Shown: positions 20,249 through 29,951 of the stretch, piece after piece | How the letters are laid out: the number at the start of each line of letters is the position of its first letter | Numbering within the stretch: the first letter of the stretch is position 1 | Source: Dugong dugon | Lineage: Eukaryota > Chordata > Mammalia > Sirenia > Dugongidae | DNA: 64,000 nucleotides | Reading direction: 5' to 3' | Assembly (NCBI GenBank): GCA_030035585.1 | Contig: CM057482.1 | Span: 13,317,001-13,381,000, forward strand | The notes under the pieces: model-generated | The model's database searches: none | What the model was told of the DNA's origin: nothing | What the model saw: only the letters and a program-made list of their open reading frames with translations | Made by a program: the position numbers and the translations under genes

Positions 20249-23200
20249 GTGAGCCCCGCGCCCAACCCGCCGGGGGCGCCTCGGCGCTCCGCGTCTGCAT
20301 CGCGGGGTTGCGGGCCAGGCCCGGGCCGGGTGGTGAATTGTGTTCTGCGCGGGCGTTCGAGCCGCAGGCCCTGGCTGCTCCCGGCCGGCCCGGCCTCGAG
20401 CGCACTGTGGAGTTGGCCCTGCTAGGACACCCAATTGAGGGTTTCGGATGACGCGGGAGAGCTGCCTGAGGAACGCCACGTGGGGTGTTTATGTTGATGG
20501 GATGAGGAGGAGACCGGCAGAGACCGCCAGACACACAGAGACCGAAAAAGAGAAGGAAGAGGGTCTGGAGGAAGAAAGACGGGAGAGAAAGGGGCCCAGA
20601 ACGAGAGAAAAGCGCTGTGAGGCCATGCCAGAGCGCACTCGCCCAGAGGGTGTCAGAGGCCGGGGGAAGACGAGTGGGTAAGGAGAGGAGAGGGTGGCCT
20701 CTCCCCAAGCCGGGGCCCGAGAGCAGCACGGGGTCCCCAGAGTTCCCCTCACCCCCAGCTCGTGGTTCTCCCAGTGTCATCCGACTCCTGTCTTGGGAAC
20801 AACAGTTGGTGGGAAGCTACGGAGACCGTGTGCGGGGCGGGCGAGCTGGCACAGGCACGGTGGCGGGGAGGCGTGGGGGGGGGGGGCGGTCTCAGGTCCG
20901 CCGGAGGCGTCTTGGGGAGAGGGGGTGCAGCTAGGCCAGAATCGTTGGCCATCTTGAAAGTGGGTGCGCACACCTGTATATTTCCATTCGGTGCATTAAA
21001 ACACGAATCGTTAACCGGATGTGAAAGGCGTCATTTATGCCGGGGACCGGGAGCGGGCGCGAGCGGGAAGGAAAAAAGCCGAAAGGGAGGCTGGCGCAGA
21101 GGACGCGGGCGCCTTGGAACCGCTCTTGACTTGGGAGCTGCTTCGTGTTGCGGGTCATTTTCTAGCGAGCGCTAATAATTACCCCGAATCTACAATACGA
21201 CGGCGGACTCCGAGGGCGCAAGGCTGCGGCGCTCTGTTCCCCGGGCGCACCACATCCTCCGCGTCCCTCCAGGCGGTGGCTCAGGGATGGGCGGCCTCGG
21301 CCGCAGCCAAGCGCCCCCCTAACCGCCTGTCATTTTCGGCCGCCGCAGGTGTACGCGCCCGAGCGGGACGAGCACGCGAAGAGCGCGGCGGCGGCGCTGG
21401 GGCCGGTGGCCTCCTACCTGTGCACCCCTGAGGCCCACGGTAACGCCCCCAGCCCCCTACCAAGGCCGCTAGCCAGTGTGCTGAGGGAACCGCATGCAGA
21501 CGGCGGGAACCAGGGGACGCTAGGAGGGAAGATGAGGGGAGGGAGAAAGAGAGATGAAGAGAAAGGGAGAAGGACAGAAAAATAATAAAAGAGAAAGGAA
21601 GCTAAGCGAAAACTCCTAACAGCTTCCATCGTTTGGTTACTTTAAAAAAAAAAAATCACGCCCTCTCCACACACATGCACACGTACACACTTGTACACTG
21701 GGTTAAAACCTTTTTAGAAGCACGCCTGGCAGCCCCTTTATGTCCTTGCATTTGTACAGCGAGTGGTTTCAGCCGCTGAGTCCTCAGCGGCCGGCCGGGG
21801 CGGACGGTGGGGGGCGCTTGGCCGCGCGCTCCTGGTTGGGGTCTCCAGAAGGGCAGGAGAGGCCGTGGCCGAACGCGGGGGGCGAGCCCCCGCAGGTCGG
21901 CAGAGGAGGGTCTGGGGGCTTCGGAAATCCCAGCGGGCCGAGGCAGCCCAGCCCAGGAGGACGCCCCCCACCCCGCCCTCGGGTAGGTGTCTGGGCCGTA
22001 TCCTCGGTAGGAGGCCGCAGACAGGGCCAGCGGCCACGCGCGCTCGCGGTGCCCCAGTATCTGCGCACGATGTAGGTCGCGCGTCCCTGGTGGGCTCGGC
22101 TTCTCGTCTTCCGCTTTTTCGAGAAGCTGGGGGAGGGGGCGCAGAGCCACGAGATGAGCAGAGCGCGTGGGGGCGGGGGGCGGATGGCTGCCGCGCCCAA
22201 AGCCTGAGGGTGCCGGTCCGCGCGCGCAGCCCGGGACCAGCGGCGGCCGCTGCGCTTTTAACGAGGGCTCGGGCGCCCACACCGCGGCAGCTCTGGCGGT
22301 ACCGTATCGGGGTCACGGATCTTTGCCTCTCCTTGAAACTCGGTTTATTGCCTTTAAGAGCCGGATAAGGAAGACAATCACTCGACCGCCGACGATTTGG
22401 AGACGAGGAAATCCTATCCAGACCAAAGGAGTATCTCCCAGCCAAGTCCCGCAAATACAGACCGAGGTGAGCCTCAGGGTCCCTCCTACCCCATGCCCAC
22501 CTGAGAGCTGGGGCCTGGAACGCCCAGGTTCCCAACTGCTTGCGTGGAAGGCTTTCCATCAAGCGGCTGCGGCTGCCTGTCCCCTTCTGCAGCCGGCAAA
22601 GAAATACTTAAATAACGCGGGCGAGGTGCAGAACCAGGTTTCCTGAGTTTTTACCCCCTTGATGCATTTGGGGCTGTACTCGGTAAGGGAAGAGGGGTAT
22701 TAAAAGGAAATGAGGCATACCCTCACCTTTATAAAACAGGTCCAAGGGTACTTCCTGCCCTAAGGTAGCCCAGAGCCATCTTCCCTTGGCTCAGAACACT
22801 AGGTGAAAAGCCCGCTTTCAGAAGCCTAAGAAGGATGGTTTGGCAGGTGGGTGGTGCTGGATGCCTGCAGCTGTCTCCCCTAACGGCGGCGGGTCTGGAG
22901 TGGGTCCCTGGTTTAGCACAGTCCCGGGAAGCTCACCCTTCTCCTGCCAAGGCCTCTCCTAGGAGGGCAAGCCGTCTTACCCGCTCTTGTATCCCAGGTG
23001 AAGAGGGCCTCACCCTGGATGTCACGGGAACTCAGCTGGTGGAGAAGGATATCGAGAACCTGGCCAGAGGTGAGGTTAAGTCTGCCAAAGGGGGGTTACA
23101 CTGCTTGAGGCTGGGAGACCAGCCTCCCTGCAGAGGGGGTGTTATTCCTGTAGGGGGTGAGTGTGAGAAACACCCGCTCTTGGAGGGACCAGTTTTCACT

Positions 23201-25992
23201 GAGTGGAAAAGATAATCCCCCAGACACGTTATCCTGGTGCAGAGGTGTGAGTGTGTGGGTAGGGGGTGGGGAGGTGCTAGCCAAACCCCCAGAATGGCCC
23301 AGTGAGAAATAAATGAGCAATGACTCTCAGAACTGATGTAAGTGGACAACCAGACAGGACAGTCTGGGTCCCCCAAATTCCTTGGAAAACATGACTTTTC
23401 CTTAACAGCAAGATTGCAGGAGGCATTTATTATAAAGAATGAACAAGAGGTTAATTTCTTCCTGGAATCAATGCATAATCCTCCCCCACTCTAAATGGGG
23501 TGAGGATAAAGACTTGTTTGCAGAATAGGATCATGGGGTTGCTGCTCATCCTGCAAGGGGGAGAGTGTGGCTTGAGGCCCAGGAAGGGAGCCTGCAACCC
23601 CACTTTACCCGGTTATCTCTCATTCCCGAATTTTTCTCAGAGGAGCCCCCTCCCAGCCCTCCAGAGCCGGTTTTGGAGGGCACAGATAGGCCCTTTGGCA
23701 CCCAGCTGCTCTCCCCACCTTCAGCCCAAGGATGGACTTGGGAACTGGTGGGAGAAGAAGAGGAGCACTGGCGATCTCCCACTCTCTCCTGTTACAGAAT
23801 TTGTCCATATGCCCCTACCTACCTCCAAAATCATTGGTGCTTTATATGGGGGTTCTTAGCCTGAATTTGGGGGTCCAGGGACTTCCTGAAATTGTAGGCA
23901 AGCTCTTGTGAGTGTGTGTATTTTTCCAGGGAGGGGGTCTGAAGCTTTGACCAGAGTCTCAAAGACATTGGGTACTTCTCCCTTTGTATCATTGAAAGGA
24001 GGGATTAGGTCTGTCCTTTGAAAGGCGAATAGAGTCCTCCTGGACCAGCCTCTAAGGTTAGGGAGTTAGGAAGAACTTAAAGCAGATGCCACGTGGGGAA
24101 GAAACAGGGCCAGGAGCCAGTGGGTGCTCCCTGACCTTGGATCGGATTCTTCTGAGCCACCTCCCCCTCCCAGCCTTGCTTCCTTCACAAATCCTTCGGA
24201 TGCCAGCGGGAAAGCCAGAGTGCTGCGGGTCTCTGCCCAGGGCTCCCACCTCTTTGCTGCCGGCGATTGCTCAGGCTGGGCCTGGGCGCCTCCTGAGCCC
24301 CTTGAGGCCCTCAGCCCCATCTCCTCTCCCCGCTTACCTCTCGCCCCTCCACAGAAGAATTGCAAAAACTCCTTCTGGAGCAAATGGAGCTCCGCAAGAA
24401 GCTGGAGCGGGAATTTCAGAGTCTCAAAGGTACCCCCCCCCCCCCGTCCAGCCGCACCCCACCCCAGCTCACCGCGCGAGCCGTCCTCCCGCCCCGTGAC
24501 CCGGGCGCAGGCAGCTGGTGCTGTGCGCCCTGCGGGAGCCCCGGAACCCTCCTTTTCCCGAGTTTCCCGGGAGGCCCATGGGGAGGAGGCGTGTAGTGGG
24601 GAAGAGGGGCCGGGGGAAGGGGCTGTGCGTAACAGCTCTCACTTAATCAATTTGCACAGATAATTTTCAGGATCAAATGAAGAGGGAATTGGCTTATCGA
24701 GAAGAAATGGTGCAACAGCTGCAAATTGTCAGAGGTAAGACGGCAGTCAGGCGAGCACGTGCGCGGGCCGTAATGCCTCTCGTCTGCCAGGAGCCGCAAT
24801 GTTGGCTCAGTCATTTGGATTTAAATTGAAGGTAATTCAACAATTATTTTTTTTATTTAATATCCTTTGTATACTCTGATTAGCCTCAGAATGGCAAGCG
24901 AGCCCAGCAAACGGCTTGCAGGCATCGTTCCATGGAGTGATTGAACTTCTTATCGCGGCAATTTCCATGGTTTCTAAATTAAAAATCGAGGCGTAAAATT
25001 ACCTGGGAAGTAATGCCTAAGTATGCTTTAATTTTGGTTAGCTTCGTCTGCCTTTAAGCGCCATCTCAGGCCATTTCCTCCCTCCGCCAGGCTGCAGTTT
25101 GGAGCGTCGGTGTCTCCCCCCACCCCCTCCCGCACACCGACCCATCCCCCCCACCCCCACCCCCACCCCCCCAGTGGATTTTGCGCGCGGCCGAGGCCTG
25201 GGAAAGGGTGAGGCCCGGGCTGTGACCCTGGCCGGACGGCCACCTGTGTCTCCTCACCGGCCCCTCCTCCTGTCTTCCAGACACCCTGTGTAACGAACTC
25301 GATCAGGAGCGGAAGGCGCGCTACGCCATCCAGCAGAAATTAAAAGGTGCGGAGTCCGGGAAACAGACAGGAGGGGTGATAGGTGGTGGCTGTGCAGGTG
25401 AATGAATGAATGAATGAATGAATGAATGAATGAATGAATGAATGAATGAATGAATAGCGGGACTAGTGAGGGGGGAAGACCAGGGTCTACACTGATCATA
25501 AGCCGAGAAGAGGTAAGTGGGAATTGATTTTAATGGGGAAATAATTCTAGAACGGTGGGATAAGGAGAAGCGCCCCTTGAGCTCCCGGCATTGGAAAATC
25601 TGCCTTTTGGGTCCCATCCCTGGCCTTGGGCAGGCCAATCCCTCTCGTTGTGCCTCGGTTTCCTCTTCTGTAAAATGGGGCTGTTGAAAGAGAGCAGTGG
25701 TTCTGTACATGGAGACAATCAGAATCTCCAGGGTCTCTCTCCTACCCTGTTACCTCCTACTGATCCGCTCGATTGAGAACCCTTGAGCCCTAGGGGAGTG
25801 TGTGAGGAGGCCGGGACAGGCAGGGGAAGGGGGCGGGTGGACGTTGCAGGCGAGGCCGGCGATGGGCCCGACGTGGTCGGTGCGGCTGTCTTCCCAGAAG
25901 CCCACGACGCCCTGCACCACTTCTCCTGCAAGATGCTGACGCCCCGCCACTGCACCGGCAACTGCTCCTTCAAGCCCCCGCTGTTGCCCTAG
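18047..25992 (+). CDS. SKOR1: SKOR1 gene, full coding span (eight coding exons, main isoform)
   Basis: SKOR1 is a nuclear SKI-family corepressor. It is known to partner LBX1 in dorsal spinal interneurons and to dampen TGF-beta/BMP signalling through SMADs. Joining the coding exons from ATG 18047 (GCGGCATGG, good Kozak) to TAG 25992 gives 927 codons; with the alternative exon and the three-residue SGG linker it would be 966, against about 965 in human. Residues roughly 41-133 form the SKI/SNO/DAC fold and 138-235 the SAND-like SMAD-binding region with Cys/His zinc ligands. Residues 245-720 are low-complexity Gly, Ala, Pro and acidic sequence, and roughly 815-897 a coiled coil. All junctions are GT-AG and keep the frame; no stops or frameshifts are seen. 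SKOR2 is the closest alternative, but the N-terminus and MAP2K5 linkage favour SKOR1. Confidence 0.95.
20249..21348 (+). other. SKOR1: SKOR1 intron after the large exon
   Basis: It runs from GTGAGCCC to GCCGCAG. It is GC-rich, with a run of 12 G at about 20875-20886 and no coding content. Reading through the donor would add about 58 codons to a stop near 20423, which is not expected in the normal transcript. Confidence 0.8.
21349..21439 (+). CDS. SKOR1: SKOR1 coding exon 3
   Basis: The 91-nt exon lies between CGCCGCAG and G|GTAACG, entering in phase 0 and leaving in phase 1. It encodes VYAPERDEHAKS and then VASYLCTPEAH, matching the mammalian SKOR1 linker before the coiled coil. It is the only small 3' exon whose length is not a multiple of three, so skipping it would shift the frame. 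Confidence 0.92.
21440..22358 (+). other. SKOR1: SKOR1 intron 3
   Basis: GTAACG to the acceptor CCTTTAAG. It includes a short A-tract near 21643-21655 and GC-rich unique sequence. The large minus-strand frames are shadows of base composition. Confidence 0.8.
22359..22466 (+). CDS. SKOR1: SKOR1 coding exon 4
   Basis: The 108-nt phase 1-1 exon between TTTAAG and CGAG|GTGAGC encodes E-PDKEDNHSTADDLETRKSYP followed by DQRSISQPSPANTDR. It is a hydrophilic acidic and serine-rich linker. Skipping would remove 36 residues without changing the frame. Confidence 0.92.
22467..22997 (+). other. SKOR1: SKOR1 intron 4
   Basis: GTGAGCCT to ATCCCAG. It is unique sequence with no repeat or RNA gene recognised. 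Confidence 0.8.
22998..23069 (+). CDS. SKOR1: SKOR1 coding exon 5
   Basis: The 72-nt phase 1-1 exon between ATCCCAG and AGAG|GTGAGG encodes EEGLTLDVTGTQLVEKDI and ENLAR. It contains the start of the C-terminal helical region; hydrophobic residues in LVEKDIENLA take heptad-like spacing. Confidence 0.92.
23070..24354 (+). other. SKOR1: SKOR1 intron 5
   Basis: GTGAGGTT to CTCCACAG. It is about 1.3 kb of unique non-coding sequence; I see no mobile element. Confidence 0.8.
24355..24429 (+). CDS. SKOR1: SKOR1 coding exon 6 (coiled coil)
   Basis: The 75-nt phase 1-1 exon between CCACAG and AAAG|GTACCC encodes EELQKLLLEQMELRKKLE and REFQSLK, a clear coiled-coil segment. Its donor is followed at once by a run of about 13 C, which is unusual. 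Skipping would remove 25 residues in frame. Confidence 0.93.
24660..24734 (+). CDS. SKOR1: SKOR1 coding exon 7 (coiled coil)
   Basis: The 75-nt phase 1-1 exon between TTTGCACAG and AGAG|GTAAGA encodes DNFQDQMKRELAYREE and MVQQLQIVR, continuing the coiled coil. The donor GTAAGA is near consensus. Confidence 0.93.
24815..25040. promoter_or_regulatory. AT-rich candidate enhancer in SKOR1 intron 7
   Basis: A TAAT-rich block between CpG-rich flanks contains GGTAATTCAACAATTATT, CTCTGATTAGCC, GGCAATTTCCATGG, AAAATTACC and CTTTAATTTTGG. No repeat family fits it. It resembles the islands at 12.2, 14.4 and 28.7 kb. The regulatory role is inferred. Confidence 0.4.
25281..25346 (+). CDS. SKOR1: SKOR1 coding exon 8 (coiled coil end)
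   Basis: The 66-nt phase 1-1 exon between GTCTTCCAG and AAAG|GTGCGG encodes DTLCNELDQERKARYAIQ and QKLK, the last coiled-coil turns. An AATG microsatellite begins 55 bp beyond the donor. Confidence 0.93.
25401..25455. repeat. (AATG)n microsatellite in SKOR1 intron
   Basis: About 13.5 uninterrupted AATG units lie in the final SKOR1 intron. The length and purity suggest that it is polymorphic. Confidence 0.95.
25620..25790 (+). repeat. MIR and hAT-like remnants in last SKOR1 intron
   Basis: CCTTGGGCAGGCCAATCCCT..CTCGGTTTCCTCTTCTGTAA is a MIR core. The next block, CAGTGGTTCTGTACATGGAG..AATCTCCAGGG, ending GAGAACCC, resembles a short MER20-type hAT element. Confidence 0.6.
25898..25992 (+). CDS. 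SKOR1: SKOR1 terminal coding exon
   Basis: The acceptor TCTTCCCAG is followed by codons for EAHDALHHFSCKMLTPRH and CTGNCSFKPPLLP, then TAG at 25990-25992. The Cys/His-rich tail is the conserved C-terminus of SKOR1. Together the exons give 927 codons in the main isoform. Confidence 0.95.
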
Positions 25993-26041
25993 GGCCTGCC
26001 CGGCCGCGCCCACGCGCCCTCAAGCCATGCTGCTCCGTTCT

Positions 26042-26049
26042 TGTAAATA
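26042..26049 (+). promoter_or_regulatory. SKOR1: Pumilio-type response element (RNA)
   Basis: TGTAAATA matches the PUF-family consensus UGUANAUA, 50 nt after the SKOR1 stop codon. Function is inferred from the motif. Confidence 0.5.
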
Positions 26050-26170
26050 CCCGCGGCCGCGGAGGCCCAGAGCGAGGAACAAGCCATTCAGATCGGACCG
26101 ACGTAAATACGGCCTCCCGCCCGCCCCTGTCCCGGGCGCCCTAGCCCAGGGCCCCGGCTCCGTTTCCAAG

Positions 26171-26178
26171 TGTAAATA
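26171..26178 (+). promoter_or_regulatory. SKOR1: second Pumilio-type response element (RNA)
   Basis: A second perfect TGTAAATA lies 129 nt after the first. A one-base variant, CGTAAATA, sits between them at 26102. Confidence 0.5.
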
Positions 26179-26657
26179 CCGCCTTTCCCCAAGGTTGAAC
26201 TCCAGGACATCGGACCTCAAGGGTTAACTGGACAGAAGAGGGGAGGAAACGGGAGAGGGAGTCTCTCCCCCCCGTAGTACCGCCTTGGACCCCGGAATTG
26301 TGAATACAATGTAACAACTTTGCTGGCGCCCGCCCCGCGCTCCCCGTCCTGTCCACTTCTGAACATGTTCCTAATGACAAAGTGGCTATGTGCAATGGAT
26401 AGAAATGTACTGTGAGTCTCTTGGTTCAGTATTGGATTCATTATATTTATGCTGTAAGTTATTTTGCTTCCCCTTCTGGACCTACTTCCAGTCCCGTTTT
26501 GCATTCCCTCCCCCTTTGGGCTTCGCTTTGTTTTTTGTTGGAACTTCTTGATGTCATTAACAGCACTTTAAAAGGGCGACAACCGACTCACGAGATGGCG
26601 ACCACCTTGAGCCTGTTTGGGGAGACCATCCTGTATCCGCGACTTTGTTTTGTTTTT

Positions 26658-26663
26658 AATAAA
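26658..26663 (+). terminator. SKOR1: SKOR1 poly(A) signal AATAAA
   Basis: AATAAA lies in TTTTTAATAAAAAGAAAAG. It is the first canonical signal after the stop codon and defines the expected 3' end near 26680. Confidence 0.8.
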
Positions 26664-26680
26664 AAGAAAAGAAAAAAAAA

Positions 26681-28682
26681 ACCTGTCACTTCCTGGAGGG
26701 TGGAGGTGGGAGTACGCAGGGGCGGGGGCCCGGAAGCCGGCTGAGGGGGGCGCAACAGGTGGGCGTGGGGACCGCAGCATGGATTCTGGGGCGCCCTGGG
26801 TGAGGCCAGGGCAGGGAATTCCGCCCCGTCTTTTGGGGCCACAGAGAGGAACCCAGGCCCAGGCTGGGGATCAGGTCTGGGGTCTACCCCGAACTCCAAC
26901 CGCGGGCCCCCTCGCTCCTCTCCGGGGTGGGGGCGAGGCTCCAGCCTGCTCAGGTGGGCCGCAGCGAGCTCCCAGCCTCTCCACCAGCCCCTCCAGACAG
27001 TCTCAGTTTGCCCCACAGGCAGCCCCCTCCCCGCCTTCAGCATAACGAATCCTCCCTTGGACCTTTTCCGTGGGGCTTATTTCCTTAGTCCTCTTCCATC
27101 GAGCCCTCACCAGGGCCAAGAGTTCTTTCGTGTCCATTTCCACGCCTGCCCCACGGGGAAGTCATCCCCGGAGCGCTCAAACATGGGGCCCTGTTTTCTG
27201 AGAGCACGGAATCCCGGCGGTTGAACCCAAAGTTGCCCCTCCAAGAGGCGTAAGCACCGCAAGCTCGCAGGATGAGAGGCGGCCCTACAGGCCGGGACCG
27301 GAGGGCGAGCCCCGCGCTGGTGCGCAGCTGCCCGAAGGGAGGGAGCCCTGGAAAATTTTAATGTTCCGCCCACTTTAATCCGAGCGGGTTCTAGGACGTG
27401 GAGGAACCCAAGGAGGAATTGAGGCTCGCAGGCTGACCGCAGGTGCCCGGCAGCCGCGCGGGGCCGGGCCTGGGGCAGGGAGCAGGCGCCCGCACACGCC
27501 AGCCTCCGCGCGGAGCTTCCGGAGCCCAGGCGGCGGGGCGTGAGGCCCCACCCTGCCACGGGCCTCCCATCGGCCTCAGTTTCCACAGCGAACCTGCTGG
27601 CTACAGATAACCGACGTAAACTGCAAAGCACTTGGCGGGTGGGCAGGAAAGTGTGATGGACCGGGGAAGCGCACGGTACTTGGAATCATTCAGCCCTGGC
27701 TGCCGATTTCGCCCCCTCCGCAGACTGGCAGAGGTGCGGTGTCGCGCCCTTTAAGCTCGGGGCCTCCGTCCTGGCTGCGCTGGGCGGCGCTCTAAGAGGT
27801 GAGCAGTGCGCGGGGCGGCCGCGCGCCCCGACGGCCGGACCCTCCGCACAGCCCCGGTGCCCTCGCGCTTCGCTCTGGGCGGCGGTGGGGCGCCCCCGGC
27901 AGAGACCCTGGAGGCGGCCATCGGAGGGCCGGAGCCTGGGGCAGCGCGGGGCGGGAGGTGTCCCGGAGGGACGTCTGGGGAGGAGCCCGCCGCTCCGAGC
28001 AGGAGACCCACAGCCGAGGCAGGAAGCCATGCCAGCGCTTCCTATGCTGGCACTCCGAGCCCTCAGGTCCCAGGGTATTCCGAGGGTTTGACCCGGAGAG
28101 ACCAGAGGGGACAGCATGTTGGTGCGGGCGCCACGTAAACTGTGAGGCCTCGCGCGACAGATGGAGTCGCTACGGGACGCGCGATCTCCCGTGGGGTGCT
28201 TCCAAGCAGTAGGGACGCTTCATCTGGGTGGGACTAACCAGACAGCTCTCCACTGTAGCAACCGGGAAACTGACGCCCAGCGAGGAAGTGACTTTAGTCC
28301 TCTGGGAGTGCCGGGGCCGTCGGACGAAGGCGGGGCAGCGCGGGTGCTGGAGATGGCACGCGCCTTTTCCTCACCGGGGAAGCGCACTTTTGGGAGCCGC
28401 ACTCTGCTCTGTAAAATGGGAGTAACAGTTACCACCCAGGCAGGAAGTTCGCGGCTGCGGCCCACACAGAGGAGCCTAGCAAAAGTTCGTTTCCACCCTT
28501 ACTTGCCGAATTCCCCGAACAAAGTGGAGAAAAACACCGCAGGCAGTCGAGGCCCGCCCAGAGGGGCGCCGCGTCTGGGCCGGATCTCTGCAGATTGCGG
28601 AGTGGGTGGGGCGGATCCGACCCAGAGAGCAAAAACCCTCTTGTGCTCCGCGTCCCTTCAGAAGTGGTTTGTTCTCCCCCAA
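26681..28682. other. GC/CpG-rich intergenic region
   Basis: The GC-rich DNA has many CpGs, strongest at about 27250-28000. MIR remnants are visible near 27570-27640 (CGGCCTCAGTTTCCACAG) and 28260-28430 (GGGAAACTGACGCCCAG, CTCTGTAAAATGGGAG). No gene can be supported. Confidence 0.5.
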
Positions 28683-28815
28683 ACGTTAATAACCAAACGA
28701 TTGGTATGGATGTAATTATCAGTAATTATACGAATTATTGCTGATTGCGGGGCTCGTAGCTACTTTAATTAGTTTACCAGATTCTAATTAAGTTAAATGA
28801 AACATTAATAGGGAA
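28683..28815. promoter_or_regulatory. TAAT-rich candidate enhancer downstream of SKOR1
   Basis: It has about nine TAAT/ATTA cores in 130 bp, including CGTTAATAACC, TGTAATTATCAGTAATTA, CTTTAATTAGTT, TTCTAATTAAG and CATTAATAG, plus GATTGG. It fits no repeat and has sharp boundaries with GC-rich flanks. The enhancer role is inferred. Confidence 0.45.
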
Positions 28816-29492
28816 AATATGCTTCGGAAAAAAACCCCAGGATTTTGAAAAAGTTTATTTCTCGCCACAACGTTGCCACCTTGCGACGGCTTTTAGGCAT
28901 TGCAGCCAGTGTCCGAAGGCCCCAGACTAGGGCGTCTTGGCTCTCAGGGAGAAGTAGGACCTGGGGAATTGGGAGGGGGCCACGGGGCACAGAATGTCCT
29001 CCGGGCTGTTCTCCTGGCGCGTCTCTTGGGCGCCCCTGACCCTTGGCGGTGCCGACAGGAGGTTCGGCCCTGATCCAGAGCCCAGCCCGAGGTCCTGGGG
29101 TAGGGAACCAACTCAACACGCCACTTCGATTTCCGCCTGCTTTTTCACAGAGTAACCCCGGCCCCCACAAAGCGAGACGCGGAGGACGAAACGGACTGGT
29201 CTCTATCCTCACCTCTTCCAGCAAATCCAGGGTGAGAGAAGGAGCGAAGTTGGAGATGCTGGTGGAGTCAGCATCAGGTTGCTTTATTTTTCACTCTCCT
29301 GGGAGAAACCAGTAAGCCGCTCCCCGCCTCCATTCCCTCTGCAAATCGGGGTGACCTGTCGGCAAAAGACGTCTTGAAGCACCCACCCCACCCTGGCTCC
29401 CCGGACAGAGGTAACTTTCCCTCCTCCTGCGTTCTCGCGGTACTTGGTTCATTAGGCTAGCAGGGCACTCACCTCCCTGAGTTATCCTTGGT
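28816..29492. other. intergenic, no gene seen
   Basis: Unique non-coding sequence. I see nothing I can name. Confidence 0.4.
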
Positions 29493-29509
29493 TGTGTGTG
29501 TGTGTGTGT
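29493..29509. repeat. short (TG)n repeat
   Basis: About eight TG units. Confidence 0.85.
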
Positions 29510-29699
29510 TTTCCCTAGGAGTGTAAGTACCTCCGCCGACAGGACACATCTTGTTCTTCCTGTGACCTCCCACACAGGGGCCAGCACATCACAGGCGCTC
29601 AGCAAACGTCTAGGTGAATGGGTTCCAACGCTGTGGTTCATTCGGGTGCTGGAAATGTCAGAGGGAAGTAATTCCTGGGTGCTTCTGGACAACAGCTAC

Positions 29700-29775
29700 T
29701 AAGAAGCAATAAATCTCATTTGCATAAGGTTAATTAAGTGCAGGCTTTCTGTTCAGAAGATCCTTCCCAATAGGA
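29700..29775. promoter_or_regulatory. candidate regulatory patch with octamer and TTAATTAA
   Basis: ATTTGCAT (an octamer, the POU-factor site) lies 6 bp from GGTTAATTAAG in otherwise unique sequence. The role is inferred. Confidence 0.25.
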
Positions 29776-29951
29776 TTAGTTTTAGGGGGCAGGTGACAGA
29801 TAAATGATCTTCAACCTGAAACAGGAAAACTTTCTTCATGTTCCAACTGCCTCCCAAAGAGGGCGCTCTCTCAGTCCCTCACATTTTGCAAGGTCACCCT
29901 GCACTTACCTGTGTACCTATTCCCAGCTCCCCTGCTCTGACATATAGGGAC

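Larger units (their letters stand above)
25993..26680 (+). other. SKOR1: SKOR1 3' untranslated region
   Basis: About 690 nt run from the TAG to just past the AATAAA. It includes three related GTAAATAC motifs at 26043, 26103 and 26172; two of these are perfect Pumilio-type UGUAAAUA sites. The second half is AT-richer. The cleavage site is inferred. Confidence 0.8.

Noticed and set aside
20249-20425. continuation of the SKOR1 frame past 20248
   Set aside because: The CCAAG|GTGAGC donor and the phase-0 match to VYAPERDE at 21349 show this is intron; the extra codons are read-through.
18980-20479. 499-codon minus-strand frame over the SKOR1 exon
   Set aside because: It is a shadow of the very GC-rich SKOR1 coding sequence; Arg/Gly/Ala-rich with no domain.
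25254-25710. minus-strand frames with IHSF repeats
   Set aside because: Translation of the AATG microsatellite in the SKOR1 intron.
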